Shown: positions 23,906 to 34,391 of the stretch, in pieces
How the letters are laid out: every line of letters begins with the position of its first letter
Numbering within the stretch: the stretch's first letter is position 1
DNA from: Nilaparvata lugens
Lineage: Eukaryota > Arthropoda > Insecta > Hemiptera > Delphacidae
Length of the DNA: 64,000 nucleotides
Direction: 5' to 3'
Assembly (NCBI RefSeq): GCF_014356525.2
Contig: NC_052504.1
Coordinates: 63,039,086-63,103,085, forward strand
Notes under the pieces: generated by a model
What the model was told of the DNA's origin: nothing
The model's database searches: none
Seen by the model: the letters and a program-made list of their open reading frames with translations, nothing else
Made by a program: the position numbers and the translations under genes

Positions 23906-26564
23906 CTCTCACCACATCAGACTAATTCAAAAGGTTTCCTCACCTACTTGGAACGCTTCTAGAAACCTACACTGGAAATCATGCTTGAACTGTATCAATG
24001 GAAACTTCAAGTAGACCTCAGTTGGTTCATCAGATATCTCACGATATACTCGTAATTAAGTTTTTAATATGGACAGACATTTTACACACGAATAAGTTAG
24101 AAGTGCATCTCACATGAACGTAGACAGAAAATTATGTTTAATATCCAGGAATGGAAACTTATTCTTGTAGTTTGGATCATAAGAGATCTTAATACTCTCA
24201 ACATCCTGTCAACATTGACAGAATTCAGTATCATTTCATATATGAGTACTTGGTATATGGAATACTATTGTCACGATTAACAAAGTACAGTATTTTATTA
24301 TGTTACCAAATTATGGAATCATTTCACATGTGAATATTAAGTTCATAAACTTTTCCCATAGCAGTTCATTTTTATTTTAGTAATTCTCACAAGTAATCCT
24401 TCCACACTTTATTTACATCTTCATTTTTTACACTTTATTCATCCTTTGATCTTCAATGTATGTACATTTTTCACTTATGTTTTGCAATAGATCACAAAGT
24501 ATAGTTCAATTCTTGAAACTAGTAGTTCTGTGAATAGGAAACCTTGCGCTGTTATAAACCACAGTCTTCTTTCATACTCTCAATCAGACGAAATTTTATC
24601 TTTACTTGTCATGTCGTGCGAGCGAGATAACAGTGTGAATACGGCCAATGGCTGATTGGGTTGGCGTATCGACAATGCTTATGATCTGTTCGAACCAAGT
24701 TTCACAAAAAGCTAATTTCCTACAAGACATACTTAGTCCTATCAATATATAGGAACGAAAAGAGAGTTGTGCTTGCAATTTATATTGTAGACCTGATTTT
24801 TTAATATATTGTTTGGATACATATGAGAAGTCCAGAACCAATTTTTTTATGCAAAATTGTCTTGTGCTAGATACAGAGTTGCCTAAAAACCTCGTATTTC
24901 TTGTTTATTTCCCAGTTTTTATTTATTCCGTCAAATCCAGTGATCGGACAGAAAAATAAATTCGTTCTTGCCCTGTTTTTAGATTATGAAATTCTGAATG
25001 AAATTGAATCAGTCAGAACTCTCTATCTTCAGTGAGCACTGAGCTATGGTTTTTCAAATGTAAGTGGAATAATTCGAGAAAACACATTCCAGAATCTACA
25101 AATTTCATCCATATCTTTAGTATCCTTAATCTTCATTAACCTATTGTATACAATATTTCTCAAATTAATCACATCAAATTCAATTACAGCTCTTCTCTTC
25201 AACCTCCAAATAATGAATTAAGGGAAATCAATTCACAGTCAACGAAGTTGATCTTTCATTTCCTGAGTTTCATTTATGAAACGCTGAGTGGATTTCATAC
25301 ACTGTTAACATCATAGTCTCTGAAGTAGTAGCTGGAGAAGCTAAAAGCTTTATTAATCTGTACCATTATCTTCAGACAGGTATTCAACTGCCCCACGAGA
25401 GATTCTAGACAATTTACTGTTACTGCCAAGATGAAAATAATAAGGCCCAACCTCGCTGAGCTCTTCTTGGAAACTCATTTCGAACAGCATCCTTTATTGT
25501 AGTTGAAGCTGTGGAGAGAGGCGCAGGATATAATTAAAGAGTGTGGGATTAAAAAAGTGAGCGACTTATATTTTTGTCACAAGACATTCTCATTGATGGA
25601 GGGATGAATAACACATACTGTTTTGATGTAAAAAGTGATGGAACTCAATAGGAGCTGTCAAAGTTCATTGAATTTCAGCTCTTGATAATCGTTCTCAGAA
25701 ATGACCTGCTCTCACACATCTGTTTGGTATCAATATTGGTGAAAAAATTTAGTTTTTGAGAAACTCCTACGAAGAATTACACTAATTACAAATGGTCAAT
25801 GACTCTTCTCACGTTTAATTTGCTTAGTAATAATAATTGAAGTATAGCCTACGTGAGCTTAATTATAGACTATCCATGCTAGTACTCCAGAAGACAACGG
25901 AGATTATTTGTCAATAGAACATATAACGGTGCATTTTGGCACACATAAAATTCATTTGTTGAAATAGAAAGAAACCAGAAAATTTTATCATCAGTTGTAT
26001 TATCAGTCGACAATAGAGATAAGATAATAACGATAAGATAATAACGACTATAAAGGCTAAGATTATTTGAAACAATACAAAATGGAAGTCATTTTTTAAT
26101 TATTTGATAAAAAGAATAATATTGTATTGAGGTTAGGTTCTTTGAATAGAGCTTGTCGGCAACATCAACAGCGGTCAAGCTGTAGATCTGAAATTCAGTC
26201 AGATACTTTCTAGCAAAATAATTGCAAGTAAACAGTACTCAACAAAGCGAGGACAAAGGGGTTTTGTAGATTCTAGCATGCTAAATAAGGACATAAACGT
26301 TTAAATACATATATTGATTGTTTATATAAGAGCAGATAAAAATCATGAAAAAATATAATAAAAATAAAAAGGAAATGGGATCTAGTTTTATTAGGCGCAG
26401 TAACACGATAGCACATTTTGTACAGAAACTGGTGATGTACCAATCAGAATTCAGTATTTAGTAGGTGCTAAAAATATATATATTTCAGAAAGTCACCATG
26501 TGGTCTTTTTTAAAATCATAAAAATATACAATTATTGTAAAATTTATGTGTGATTGTAACTAGC

Positions 26565-26807
26565 ATGAGATCAAATTTAAGTGTGAATACGTTCATATAT
26601 AATTTATTACTATGTCTTTCTATCGCGAACTATTTGACAGAGTCAAATTACGTCATTGGGGATTTGATGAAATCCACCAATAGCGGCAGCTATGCAAATT
26701 TATGCAAATTTAGAAATAGGAAGTATCGCCGAAAGCCGAGAAAGAATAAGGGAGGATCACCTGCCCACTTGCTTGCCAAAGATCAACCGGGACACCAACC
26801 AATTTGA
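26565..26807 (+). CDS. Possible small secreted peptide ORF, unrecognised
   Basis: 80-aa ORF from an ATG. The N-terminus has a hydrophobic stretch after a short start ('FIYNLLLCLSIANYL'), like a signal peptide; the C-terminal half is strongly basic ('KFRNRKYRRKPRKNKGG'). No paralogue in the window. Length and AT content allow chance origin, and without splice or transcript evidence this is only a candidate. Confidence 0.2.
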   Translation: MRSNLSVNTFIYNLLLCLSIANYLTESNYVIGDLMKSTNSGSYANLCKFRNRKYRRKPRKNKGGSPAHLLAKDQPGHQPI

Positions 26808-28289
26808 GAGCATTAGACTGAACCCCTTATAATATTAAATTTTTATGCCAAAGTTTAAATTTAAATGTTCCTATCAAACAATTGATATAACTCAGTGAGG
26901 CGCTCTATGACAAGAGTTATTGAATTAATTATTTTCATTGGAGAGGACGACAGCAGCCCACCAGAAAAAAGGCACAGGACACACGAGTCGAATCCATGCC
27001 ACATCTTCAAATTTGTGAAAAATCGGCGCATGTGAGTTATGAAATATTTTAGAGGGCCCTCAGTGCAACGAATTTATAGAAATTTGATAAAGCTAGCTCG
27101 TTGAAGGTTACATTTAAAAATCAAGCTTGATTTAGACTTATTTGCCCAAGTAATTATAAATAAGGGAAAGTCTTATTAAGAACATTGATGAGAATTAAAT
27201 ATTCAAGTATCTATCACTATTTGATTTATTACGTATGCTCATTTCATATATTTTAATATCAGTATTATTTAAGAGAATTAACAGAGGCTCAAAGCTCCAA
27301 AGGATAATTTATTTTGTCTAAATCCCACTGACAGTGGAACTCAAATCCTGAGAGTTGATATGCAATTCTTTGATATTGTTGGAATACAGAATTATAAATT
27401 TTTATTAGACAAGCGAAAGCAAGTCAAACGATTGAGCCATATAAATATATAATATATGCTGATAGGAAAGTTACAAGAATTATTAATCAATACTAGTAAG
27501 CATAGTGAGATTTTTAATGAGCCATCTGTGATATTTTTTCTTGCATACTTTCTCATATTGTTCTTATATTTATCGTTTCATATTTTATTATTGCTCGTTG
27601 GATATAAATTTATGTACAATTATATATTTTATTTGTTGAATGGTGTACCTTTCATTTTTAATCCTATCTTCATGCATGACCAATCTTGTACTAGTATTTT
27701 TTAGCATTATTGACAAATTAATAAAATTATCAACCAACTATATTCTTCACCGAATGTGTTGGATAAATCAGCGATATACAGTATTGATCGTTAAATCTCC
27801 AGAAATATTACGTTCTCAAGACTTATTTAAATGGTTCAACATAATTATTGAAGTCAAATTGACTGAAACACAGAGTCAAAGAGTTAAGCCGAAGCAGTTC
27901 TACAAGTCATAGAAAGTATAAGGAATTCTAACTAAATATCGTCTTCAATCACACTCGGTATTATCACACACTGCTGACCCCTTTGTCAGATGGTAGCGAG
28001 TTGGATTGGTGTCGGTACCATATTGTCTTTTGCAATATTCAGAACCCTTATATTTATCTACCTCTTCAGCATCTATAATTGTGGAGTCAATCAGAGCAGT
28101 GGTAAGGATTGCAGATTGATAAAGCGGCAGCAGTTTGCAGCAACTGATAGCAGAATTTTATATAAGCTCCTTGAAAAGCTGGTAAGAACCATATGGTATT
28201 TTTATCTCAGCAGGCACAAAAATATAAAAAATCTCATTTGCTCTACCGACTACTACCAGCTGGGCACATGTAAAAGTTACAAATAATAA

Positions 28290-28740
28290 AGGCCGGTCTC
28301 TGAGCTCGGGATTTAGCTAAGTCCTAGACTTTAAACAGCTGGACTCAGAAAATTGGCTTTCCAAAACGGGGCATAGTTGCAGCTTTTATAGTTTTGCTGT
28401 TGTTGTAGTTTTTATTTTCTCATTTCTATAAATTGGAAACGTTTTTCCTTGACGAAATTAAACATTCCTAAATGATTCAAAATAGCTGAAGCTTCACAGT
28501 ATTTTCTCTTTATTTTATTTTGTGTTCAATTTTCTAGTTTCACGAAATTTAATTCAAACGTGACTATGACAATGACTGCGACTAGTACGCCCCGTTTTGG
28601 AAAAGCAATTTTCTGACTACAGTAGGTGTGGTTTGACAGTTAAAGGAAGCTTTTTTGCTCGAAATCCTCCTCCCATCACTCACCCCTCTCCCATCCCACC
28701 ACCCCCAGGCCCCTCTGATTTTTCCCCCTCCCACACCACT
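28290..28740 (+). repeat. Left terminal inverted repeat of the Maverick, interrupted
   Basis: Pairs with 34170-34391: 'tttagctaagtcctagactt', then after the insert 'cagtaggtgtggtttgacag' and 'ttaaaggaagcttttttgct', then a pyrimidine-rich stretch. A (CT)n microsatellite follows from about 28736 to 28838. Confidence 0.85.
28345..28616. mobile_element. Palindromic insert inside the left Maverick TIR
   Basis: Starts 'tcagaaaattggctttccaa' and ends with the inverted 'ttggaaaagcaattttctga', giving arms of about 28 bp that both include 'ccaaaacgggg'. The right TIR lacks it, so it is either a MITE inserted on one side or a piece deleted from the other side. Confidence 0.7.
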
Positions 28741-28792
28741 CTCTCTCTCAATCTCTCCCTCACTCTCTCACTCCCTCTCTCTCTCTCTTTCA

Positions 28793-28840
<48 letters not shown>

Positions 28841-29176
28841 CTTTATCAATCTGCAATCCTTACCACTGCTCTGATTGACTCCACAATTATAGATGCTGAA
28901 GAGAACTTAATTTTAATTTATACAAGAAATCGCTGATTGAATGTTGTGAACAAATTGAAAAATTCAATATGATGAGATCCTATAATCACAGCATGTATCA
29001 GATTGAATGTGTAAAAATCTGCTTGAGACTTTATGACGACAAGAGATACATTGCAGAGAACGGCATGGACACTTTGCCTTTTGGACATCATAGAGTGCCA
29101 ACAATGCTCTGACTGATTGCTCAGTATGTCCCGTGACGATCATCCACACCACTAATTTTGATTTCCTGTTGTGAAT

Positions 29177-30119
29177 ATGAATATTATTAGATCTAAGATA
29201 GCATTAGAACTTCATAGCGTGACACGTGTCAACTATCCCACTCGCAAATATGAGTTGAAAAGTGGAAAAGACTTGCTTCAAGCTGATCTCATTGAAATGA
29301 GCAGTTTATCACGTTTTAATAAAGGTTATAGGTATATCTTAGTTGTTATTAATTGTTTTTCGAAATTTGCATATTGTGTAACATTAAAAGACAAGTCAAG
29401 TCAATCTGTATTTGATGCACTCAAACCACTTATTTCTGAAAATAAGGGAGTTAAGTTGTTCCAATCAGATCAGGGAACAGAATTCTTCAATTCAAAAGTT
29501 GAAGCATTATTGGATAGATACAGTATTAAACATTTCCATGTTTTTAGTGATAAGAAAGCTTCCATAGTTGAAAGGTTCAATAGAACATTTAATGCAAAAA
29601 TTTATACATACTTAACTGAACGTGGAACCAAAAACTGGATAAGCAATCTAGACAGTTTGGTTCGAAATTATAACGCACACTTCAATTAGAATGAAACCTA
29701 AAGATGTCCGCAAGAAAGATTGTAATCATGTTTTGATGTCTTTGAGTTCTGCATTCAATAGACGATATAAATTGAAAAATTCAAAACCAAAATTTAAGCT
29801 AGGAGATATCGTACAAATCTCAAAGAAAAGGGTTTTTTTCGATAAATCCTATAACATAAATTGGAGCACAGAGTATTTTGTGATTCATTCTATATTCCCT
29901 TCTCAACCTGTAACATACAGCTTGCAAGATCTAAATGGAGGAGTAATTAGTGGTAGGTTTTACGGAGAAGAAATTAAAAAACATAATTAAACAAATCGGA
30001 GAGACAAGTATATCTGATTGAAAAAATTAAAGCGTGATAAAAAAGGATTGCTTGTTAAGTGGATTGAATTTTCAACACCCAGTTATATTAGTAGAAGTCA
30101 ACTATTAGATGAAAAATAA
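29177..30119 (+). pseudogene. Maverick-type DDE integrase, frameshifted
   Basis: The core (rve fold) is intact: 'LLQADLIEM' with Asp39, 'KLFQSDQGTEFFN' with Asp100 and 'KASIVERFNRT' with Glu134, counted from the upstream GTG at 29171. The spacing is close to DD35E. Such integrases insert linear Maverick DNA and leave 6-bp duplications. A one-base loss near 29675 shifts the frame; the C-terminal part (to 29990) has the SH3-like 'FKLGDIVQISKKR', 'NINWSTEYFVI' and 'RFYGEEIKKHN' blocks, and 'KGLLVKWIEF' near 30055 resembles the terminal chromodomain, reached after more breaks. The N-terminal zinc-binding domain is absent: an in-frame stop lies at 29159. Sole enzyme of the element still nearly readable. 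Confidence 0.85.
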
Positions 30120-30351
30120 TCTATTGTAATATCATGTTGAAATACATTGCATTTACTGTAAATATCATGAACATTTGGTGTAAATATAATACATCTTTAT
30201 CAAAAAATGCTTCTCAGTTTCATTTTCGTAATTTGCTTTAGAAAATCTTTGAGCATGTGATAGATAAGGAGAAGCAGAGTATAAGAGAGGTGCGGGACAG
30301 AGAGCACAGATACTTCTATCCTGTGCTGTTTGCATTCTCGTAAAGAGGGAG

Positions 30352-31548
30352 AGGTTGATTGATTGATTGATTGAGTACTTTATTTATGTAGATTACAATA
30401 TAAACTGGCTTATACACTTATATACAATAGCTTACAATACAGCAAAGTTATAGATGATTTACATAATATAGACTAAGAAAATAATTATTGAAAGTATATG
30501 ATATGAAAAGGTAATTTGTAATATTATAACTATGGATAATTATATTGTTATGCATCTACATAAATTGGCGGAGCTTTGGACATATCAATGTCCATTCTTC
30601 GGAAAGAATATTAAAAATATCCTCCCCACTAACTCTCTACCAAAACGTTAATTTGATTGATTAAGCTAAGGATTTATTTATTAATGGAAATTTTGTAAAA
30701 GTTTTAATTAATATAAATATTTAAGAGGAAAAAGCAGAAAATTGATAGAGTAGAATAATTATATAGGTAGATAAGATCAAATTATTGATTAATTGAATGA
30801 AGTGTGCTGAAAGTAGTAAGGGTAATCAACTTTCAGTAATATACAGCAGTATGCAGTAGATAATTAAAAAACATGAGTTTATATAATATATATATATACA
30901 CAATTTATTTTATAACAGGTTTAAAGGTTTGTATTTGTTGAATGGGTGGGGGATGGTTGTCATGTGATCGTTCTAGGGCCGGACAGTTTCAGTCATTTGT
31001 TCCAAAAGATGTTTTTTTAAAGTCAGGATGAAGCTCGCTCGGCTCTTGATGGACCTGATAGAAACAGGAAGTGCATTCCATGCATGACAGGCACTGACTA
31101 AGAAGGATTTTGTGAAAATAGTAGTTCGATGATTGGGTATCCTTAAAGCACTTTCTCCGGTTCTAGTATGTGAAGCATCTATCCTCCTACCTTCAGAGAC
31201 AAATTTGAAATCATCTTTAAAATAGTTCGGATTACCGTATTTCAAGATATCTCTAACAAGCTTGACTATTCGAAAAAGCCTCTGATCGGGAAGCTTTAAT
31301 GTTGAACTAGCAATGTGGGCTGGGGTGATATGATCATGGCGTTGGAGAGAGTAGACAATAGACAATAATTTTGGCAATGCTGTAGTTTATCATTCAGAGT
31401 GACTTGCATATCGTTAAGAACAGAATTACAATACAAGGGAGTGAGAGGGAACGATATATTGAAGTGAGAAACTTCTAGCACTTTGCTACTGCATTCCTGT
31501 AAAAAGGGGGGAGTGAGAGCTAGCACATGCTGACCGCATTCCGATGTG

Positions 31549-31593
<45 letters not shown>

Positions 31594-31600
31594 AGAGCCA
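30352..31600 (-). mobile_element. 5'-truncated LINE fragment inserted in the Maverick
   Basis: The 3' end is marked on the minus strand by (TCAA)n at about 30356-30375. A 134-aa ORF (31377-30973) is the C-terminal tail of a reverse transcriptase of the CR1/Jockey group: 'RHDHITPAHI', 'RIPNHRTTIFTKSF', 'ACHAWNALPVSIRSIKS', 'LKKHLLEQ'. A second frame upstream (31601-31296) holds 'VSHFNISFPLTPLYCNSVLN', indicating a frameshift. No catalytic RT domain remains. Confidence 0.75.
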
Positions 31601-31628
31601 TGTGCTAGCTTACACTCCCCCTTTGATA
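31507..31628. repeat. Foldback around a (CA)n tract
   Basis: 'gggggagtgagagctagcacatg' (31507) and 'catgtgctagcttacactcccc' (31600-31621) are inverted copies flanking a (CA)n tract at about 31553-31588. It marks the upstream edge of the LINE fragment. Confidence 0.65.
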
Positions 31629-31697
31629 ACAACAACATGATAACTTACAAAAAATGTTTAGTTCCTTATCAGATCACACGCTGTACAAGTGTCTAAC

Positions 31698-32274
31698 ATG
31701 AGTAATATTCCGATAGTGAATTTTGACAAGATTATAAGACAGAAAGAAAACCCAGCATGGCATAAAAACGGTGAGTTGTTACCCCATAATGCAAGGATCC
31801 TTATAATAGGGTCTTCAGGGTGTGGGAAGACCAATTTGCTATTCAATTTAATTCTTTTAAAGAATGGGTTGAGATTTAAAACTATATACTTACTTACAAG
31901 AGTGACTATTAAGATAAATATATCTTTTTAAAAAACATTTTTTCCAACATGTACCTCAAATAAGAGAATATTTCACTATGGGCCGACATTGTAGTATTGA
32001 CACAGCATATTTAATTCAGAGTTATGGAGCTACGCAGAAACATTCCACTAGGGACAATGCAAATATGATTACAATCTTCAAGATAGATTTATTGAGTCTC
32101 AAAGTAATTCACAGAGATCATGTTGGAGGAGATATTTCTTATAAGGATTTCAGTAAACTTTGCCATAAAGTTTGGAATCGTAAACCTCATAATTTTGTAA
32201 CTATTATGAGCGAGTGCGGAATTAATAGTGGTAAATACCAAGATTCACTCGATACGTTTCTTACCGTTCAGTAG
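31698..32274 (+). pseudogene. Maverick packaging-type ATPase with internal deletion
   Basis: The N-terminal part is recognisable: 'PIVNFDKIIRQKENPAWHKN' followed by the Walker A motif 'GSSGCGKTNLLFNLIL' and 'GLRFKTIYLLT'. Reading stops at 31929, and a second segment from about 31970 carries the family C-terminus: 'MGRHCSIDTAYLIQSYGATQ', 'HSTRDNANMITIFK' and 'HRDHVGGDISYKDF'. The Walker B and sensor region between them is missing, so the protein cannot hydrolyse ATP. In Mavericks and related large DNA viruses this FtsK/HerA-family enzyme pumps DNA into capsids. Lies downstream of the integrase on the same strand. Confidence 0.75.
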
Positions 32275-32295
32275 AGATTAATTCTTTGTACAGTC

Positions 32296-33192
32296 ATGTT
32301 GTCTAAGACACGTAGGAGAAAACTAAATAGCAAGAACGTTGGTTCAATCGATAAGATTAAGAAATTGAGAAAAGTAATCAGTGACAAGCATAAAAGCTTA
32401 CTTAATTTTGATAAACGATTGGAGGAATACAATAGGAAAATGCTCTCACCATTGATAGAGCCCATAATCAAACTGGGAAAAACCAAATCTAGTTTCCACT
32501 CTAATCATGGTTTTACACCAAAAAAGGAAGAAGTAAAAGAGGAAGAAGAGAGCATGGAGATTGATGAGGAGGAGGCGAGTTATGATAAAAGCTATGGGAG
32601 TTCAACAGAGAATCTTTTAAGCTCAACTAAATTTGAAAACAGTTTACTGGGTTCTAGTAAAAACGATGAGGTGTTGGCACAATACCTAAAAACGATTCAT
32701 GTGGAAAAATTGAATAATTCTTCATTAACAAAGGAAGAGTTTGAAAAATGATTATCTGAAATGGTGAGTGCAATAAAAGCTAATATTATGGATGGTATTG
32801 AACAATTCATTACAAAAGATGCTATTGCTCTTCTGATTAATCAAATTGCAGACAAGTATGCAACTAAAAATGATATAGAAGATTTCATTAAGAAAAACGA
32901 GATGGAAGTCGCTGTGAAAAGCATTTGTGATGAAATAGCTGAGGCAATTGAAAATTCGGAAGAGGGGTCTGTTATGAGGCTGCAATGTTCGGCTGCATTC
33001 ATAGATTATCTTAATTTATTCATCCATAAGATAGCTTATGATATCGTCAGTGGCTATGCACGCATTAGTTTCAATATGAATTGGATAGAAGCTAAGCAAC
33101 ATAACCTTTCTGAAAATCAAGTTGCAGAAATGATAACAACAAAAATGGGATTAGCACAATATAAAGGCTTTGTGTTGTCTCCAAAAACATAA
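32296..33192 (+). pseudogene. Maverick-associated protein, function unknown, one nonsense codon
   Basis: Two ORFs (32296-32751 and 32761-33192) are in the same frame and separated only by a TGA at 32749, consistent with a former Trp codon, so I read them as one protein of about 298 residues. The N-terminal part is basic and helical ('TRRRKLNSKNVGSIDKIKKL') with 'NRKMLSPLIEPIIKLGK', like a recurring Maverick protein of unknown role; an acidic stretch 'EEVKEEEESMEIDEEEA' follows. The C-terminal part has no motif I can name. It may be a minor structural or DNA-binding protein; that is a guess from context. Confidence 0.5.
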
Positions 33193-33387
33193 AATCTGCA
33201 TCTATGATTGATTAACTGAATGTGATGGTTTTCTTGTTGAGATGAACATGTGCTACTTCAAGATGATAAATCTGACTCATTATACATTTTTTTTTCATGT
33301 GTCTATGATTGATTAACTGAATGTAACAGTTTTTTCAATGTAGGAGTTATATTAAGGCATACACTCTTATCTATAGAATTTGGGAAG

Positions 33388-33483
33388 GGGGAAACATTCA
33401 GCCACAGGGGGGTGTAGCACAGGCGTCACTTCTCTGGGGAAACATTCAGCCACAGGGGGGCATAGCACACGCATTACTTCTCT
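33388..33483 (+). repeat. 48-bp tandem duplication inside the Maverick
   Basis: 'ggggaaacattcagccacag' recurs with a 48-bp period (33388 and 33436), each copy followed by 'gggggtgtagcaca' or a close variant and '.tcacttctct'. Just upstream 'tctatgattgattaactgaa' is also repeated (about 33201 and 33301). Confidence 0.85.
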
Positions 33484-33510
33484 CTAAATGCTCAACCTGA
33501 TAAGTTCACA

Positions 33511-33831
33511 ATGTCTCACTATTTTGATTGGAGAAGTTTCAATGAGTTCTTTGTAGAAGCAAATCCACTAGCCGATTGGGGTTATGAATTTTATCCTTTT
33601 GATTGGTTCGTAGTAACAAAGGTAACATTTGCCGATAATGGTGAAATTCACCTTAAAATTATCGATATTGATAGTGAAGGTGACTTTAAACACACTATTA
33701 AGTCACCAAAAGAATATTCAGTGGTTTTGAATGAGGATAACGTCAGAAGCTTCAATTCTCGTTCATGGGAATTGAATGTGAGTGGGAATCGCATATTCTT
33801 AAGAGAGTTTCATGGTAACTATAGGCGTTGA
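33511..33831 (+). CDS. Intact 106-aa ORF at the right end of the Maverick, unrecognised
   Basis: Opens at an ATG and ends 340 bp before the right TIR. It is rich in aromatic residues ('ADWGYEFYPFDWFVVTKVTF') and predicted to be beta-rich; there is no Cys cluster, signal peptide or membrane segment. Its plausible amino-acid composition and the absence of breaks suggest a real or recently real gene. Position at the element end beside degraded core genes makes a small accessory or structural protein possible, but I have no family match. Confidence 0.45.
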   Translation: MSHYFDWRSFNEFFVEANPLADWGYEFYPFDWFVVTKVTFADNGEIHLKIIDIDSEGDFKHTIKSPKEYSVVLNEDNVRSFNSRSWELNVSGNRIFLREFHGNYRR

Positions 33832-34169
33832 GTATTAAGATACCACCCCGAGTGAAATAGGTCTGAGAATATGTAAGTATTTTTAGATATGCTAGCTCAC
33901 TCCAATTATACTTACATATTGTTGGAGAAAACACTTTAACAATAGCAACTGGGTGCTTGTACAGCAAAAGAGCTCAATTTTTTACACATGCATAATATTG
34001 ATAAACAGTTTGATTGAACTGTTGACTGTCAGTTGGAAACCAAGCATAATATGGATATTATAGAACTTAGATTATTGTAGAGATAAGGATTCACTTTAAT
34101 TTGACAGTATAGCATTAGATTATTAAGCAATAGATGTAGAGAGAGAGATATGGAATTTCTCCATATCAC

Positions 34170-34391
34170 CCCCCGAGAGAGGTGTGGGAGGAGAAAAATC
34201 TATTTTTAGAACACCCCCCCCCCCCAGCGGTGGTGGGGGAGGGGCCTGGGGGAGGTGGGATGGGAGATGGTGGAGAGGGGGGAAGGGGATTTCGAGCAAA
34301 AAAGCTTCCTTTAACTGTCAAACCACACCTACTGACTCCAGCTGTTTAAAGTCTAGGACTTAGCTAAATTCCGAGCTCGGAAACCGGCCCT
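34170..34391 (-). repeat. Right terminal inverted repeat of the Maverick
   Basis: Reverse complement matches the left TIR through 'gagctcgg', 'agctaagtcctagactttaa', 'cagtaggtgtggtttgacag' and the purine/pyrimidine-rich inner part. Contains a poly-C run at about 34213. Lacks the 272-bp palindromic insert present on the left. Confidence 0.85.

Larger units (their letters stand above)
21556..28289. other. Gene-poor interval
   Basis: AT-rich sequence with no protein I recognise. Separately listed pieces inside it are the tRNA-like relic at 22344, a GC-richer block at 23640 and a small ORF at 26565. 24600-24720 shares 'cggccaatg.ctgattgg' and 'aaaagctaattt' with about 2610-2700. 27456-28286 holds three overlapping short hydrophobic ORFs that resemble nothing and look like chance AT-rich frames. 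Confidence 0.5.
28290..34391 (+). mobile_element. Shrunken Maverick/Polinton element
   Basis: Bounded by inverted repeats that begin 'ggccggtctctgagctcggg' on the left and the diverged 'gggccggtttccgagctcgg' as reverse complement on the right, compatible with AG...CT termini. Inside, on the plus strand: DDE integrase, FtsK/A32-type ATPase remnant and two further ORFs. At 6.1 kb it is far shorter than the usual 15-20 kb; I see no DNA polymerase B, protease or recognisable capsid gene, so large deletions must have occurred. A LINE 3' fragment (30352-31600) and a palindromic insert (28345-28616) sit inside. No convincing 6-bp target duplication was found (left flank ...taataa, right flank tgaagt...). 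Confidence 0.8.

Noticed and set aside
27456..28286. Three hydrophobic ORFs as membrane proteins
   Set aside because: Overlapping frames in AT-rich DNA produce Leu/Ile/Phe/Tyr-rich translations; no start context, conservation or family pattern.
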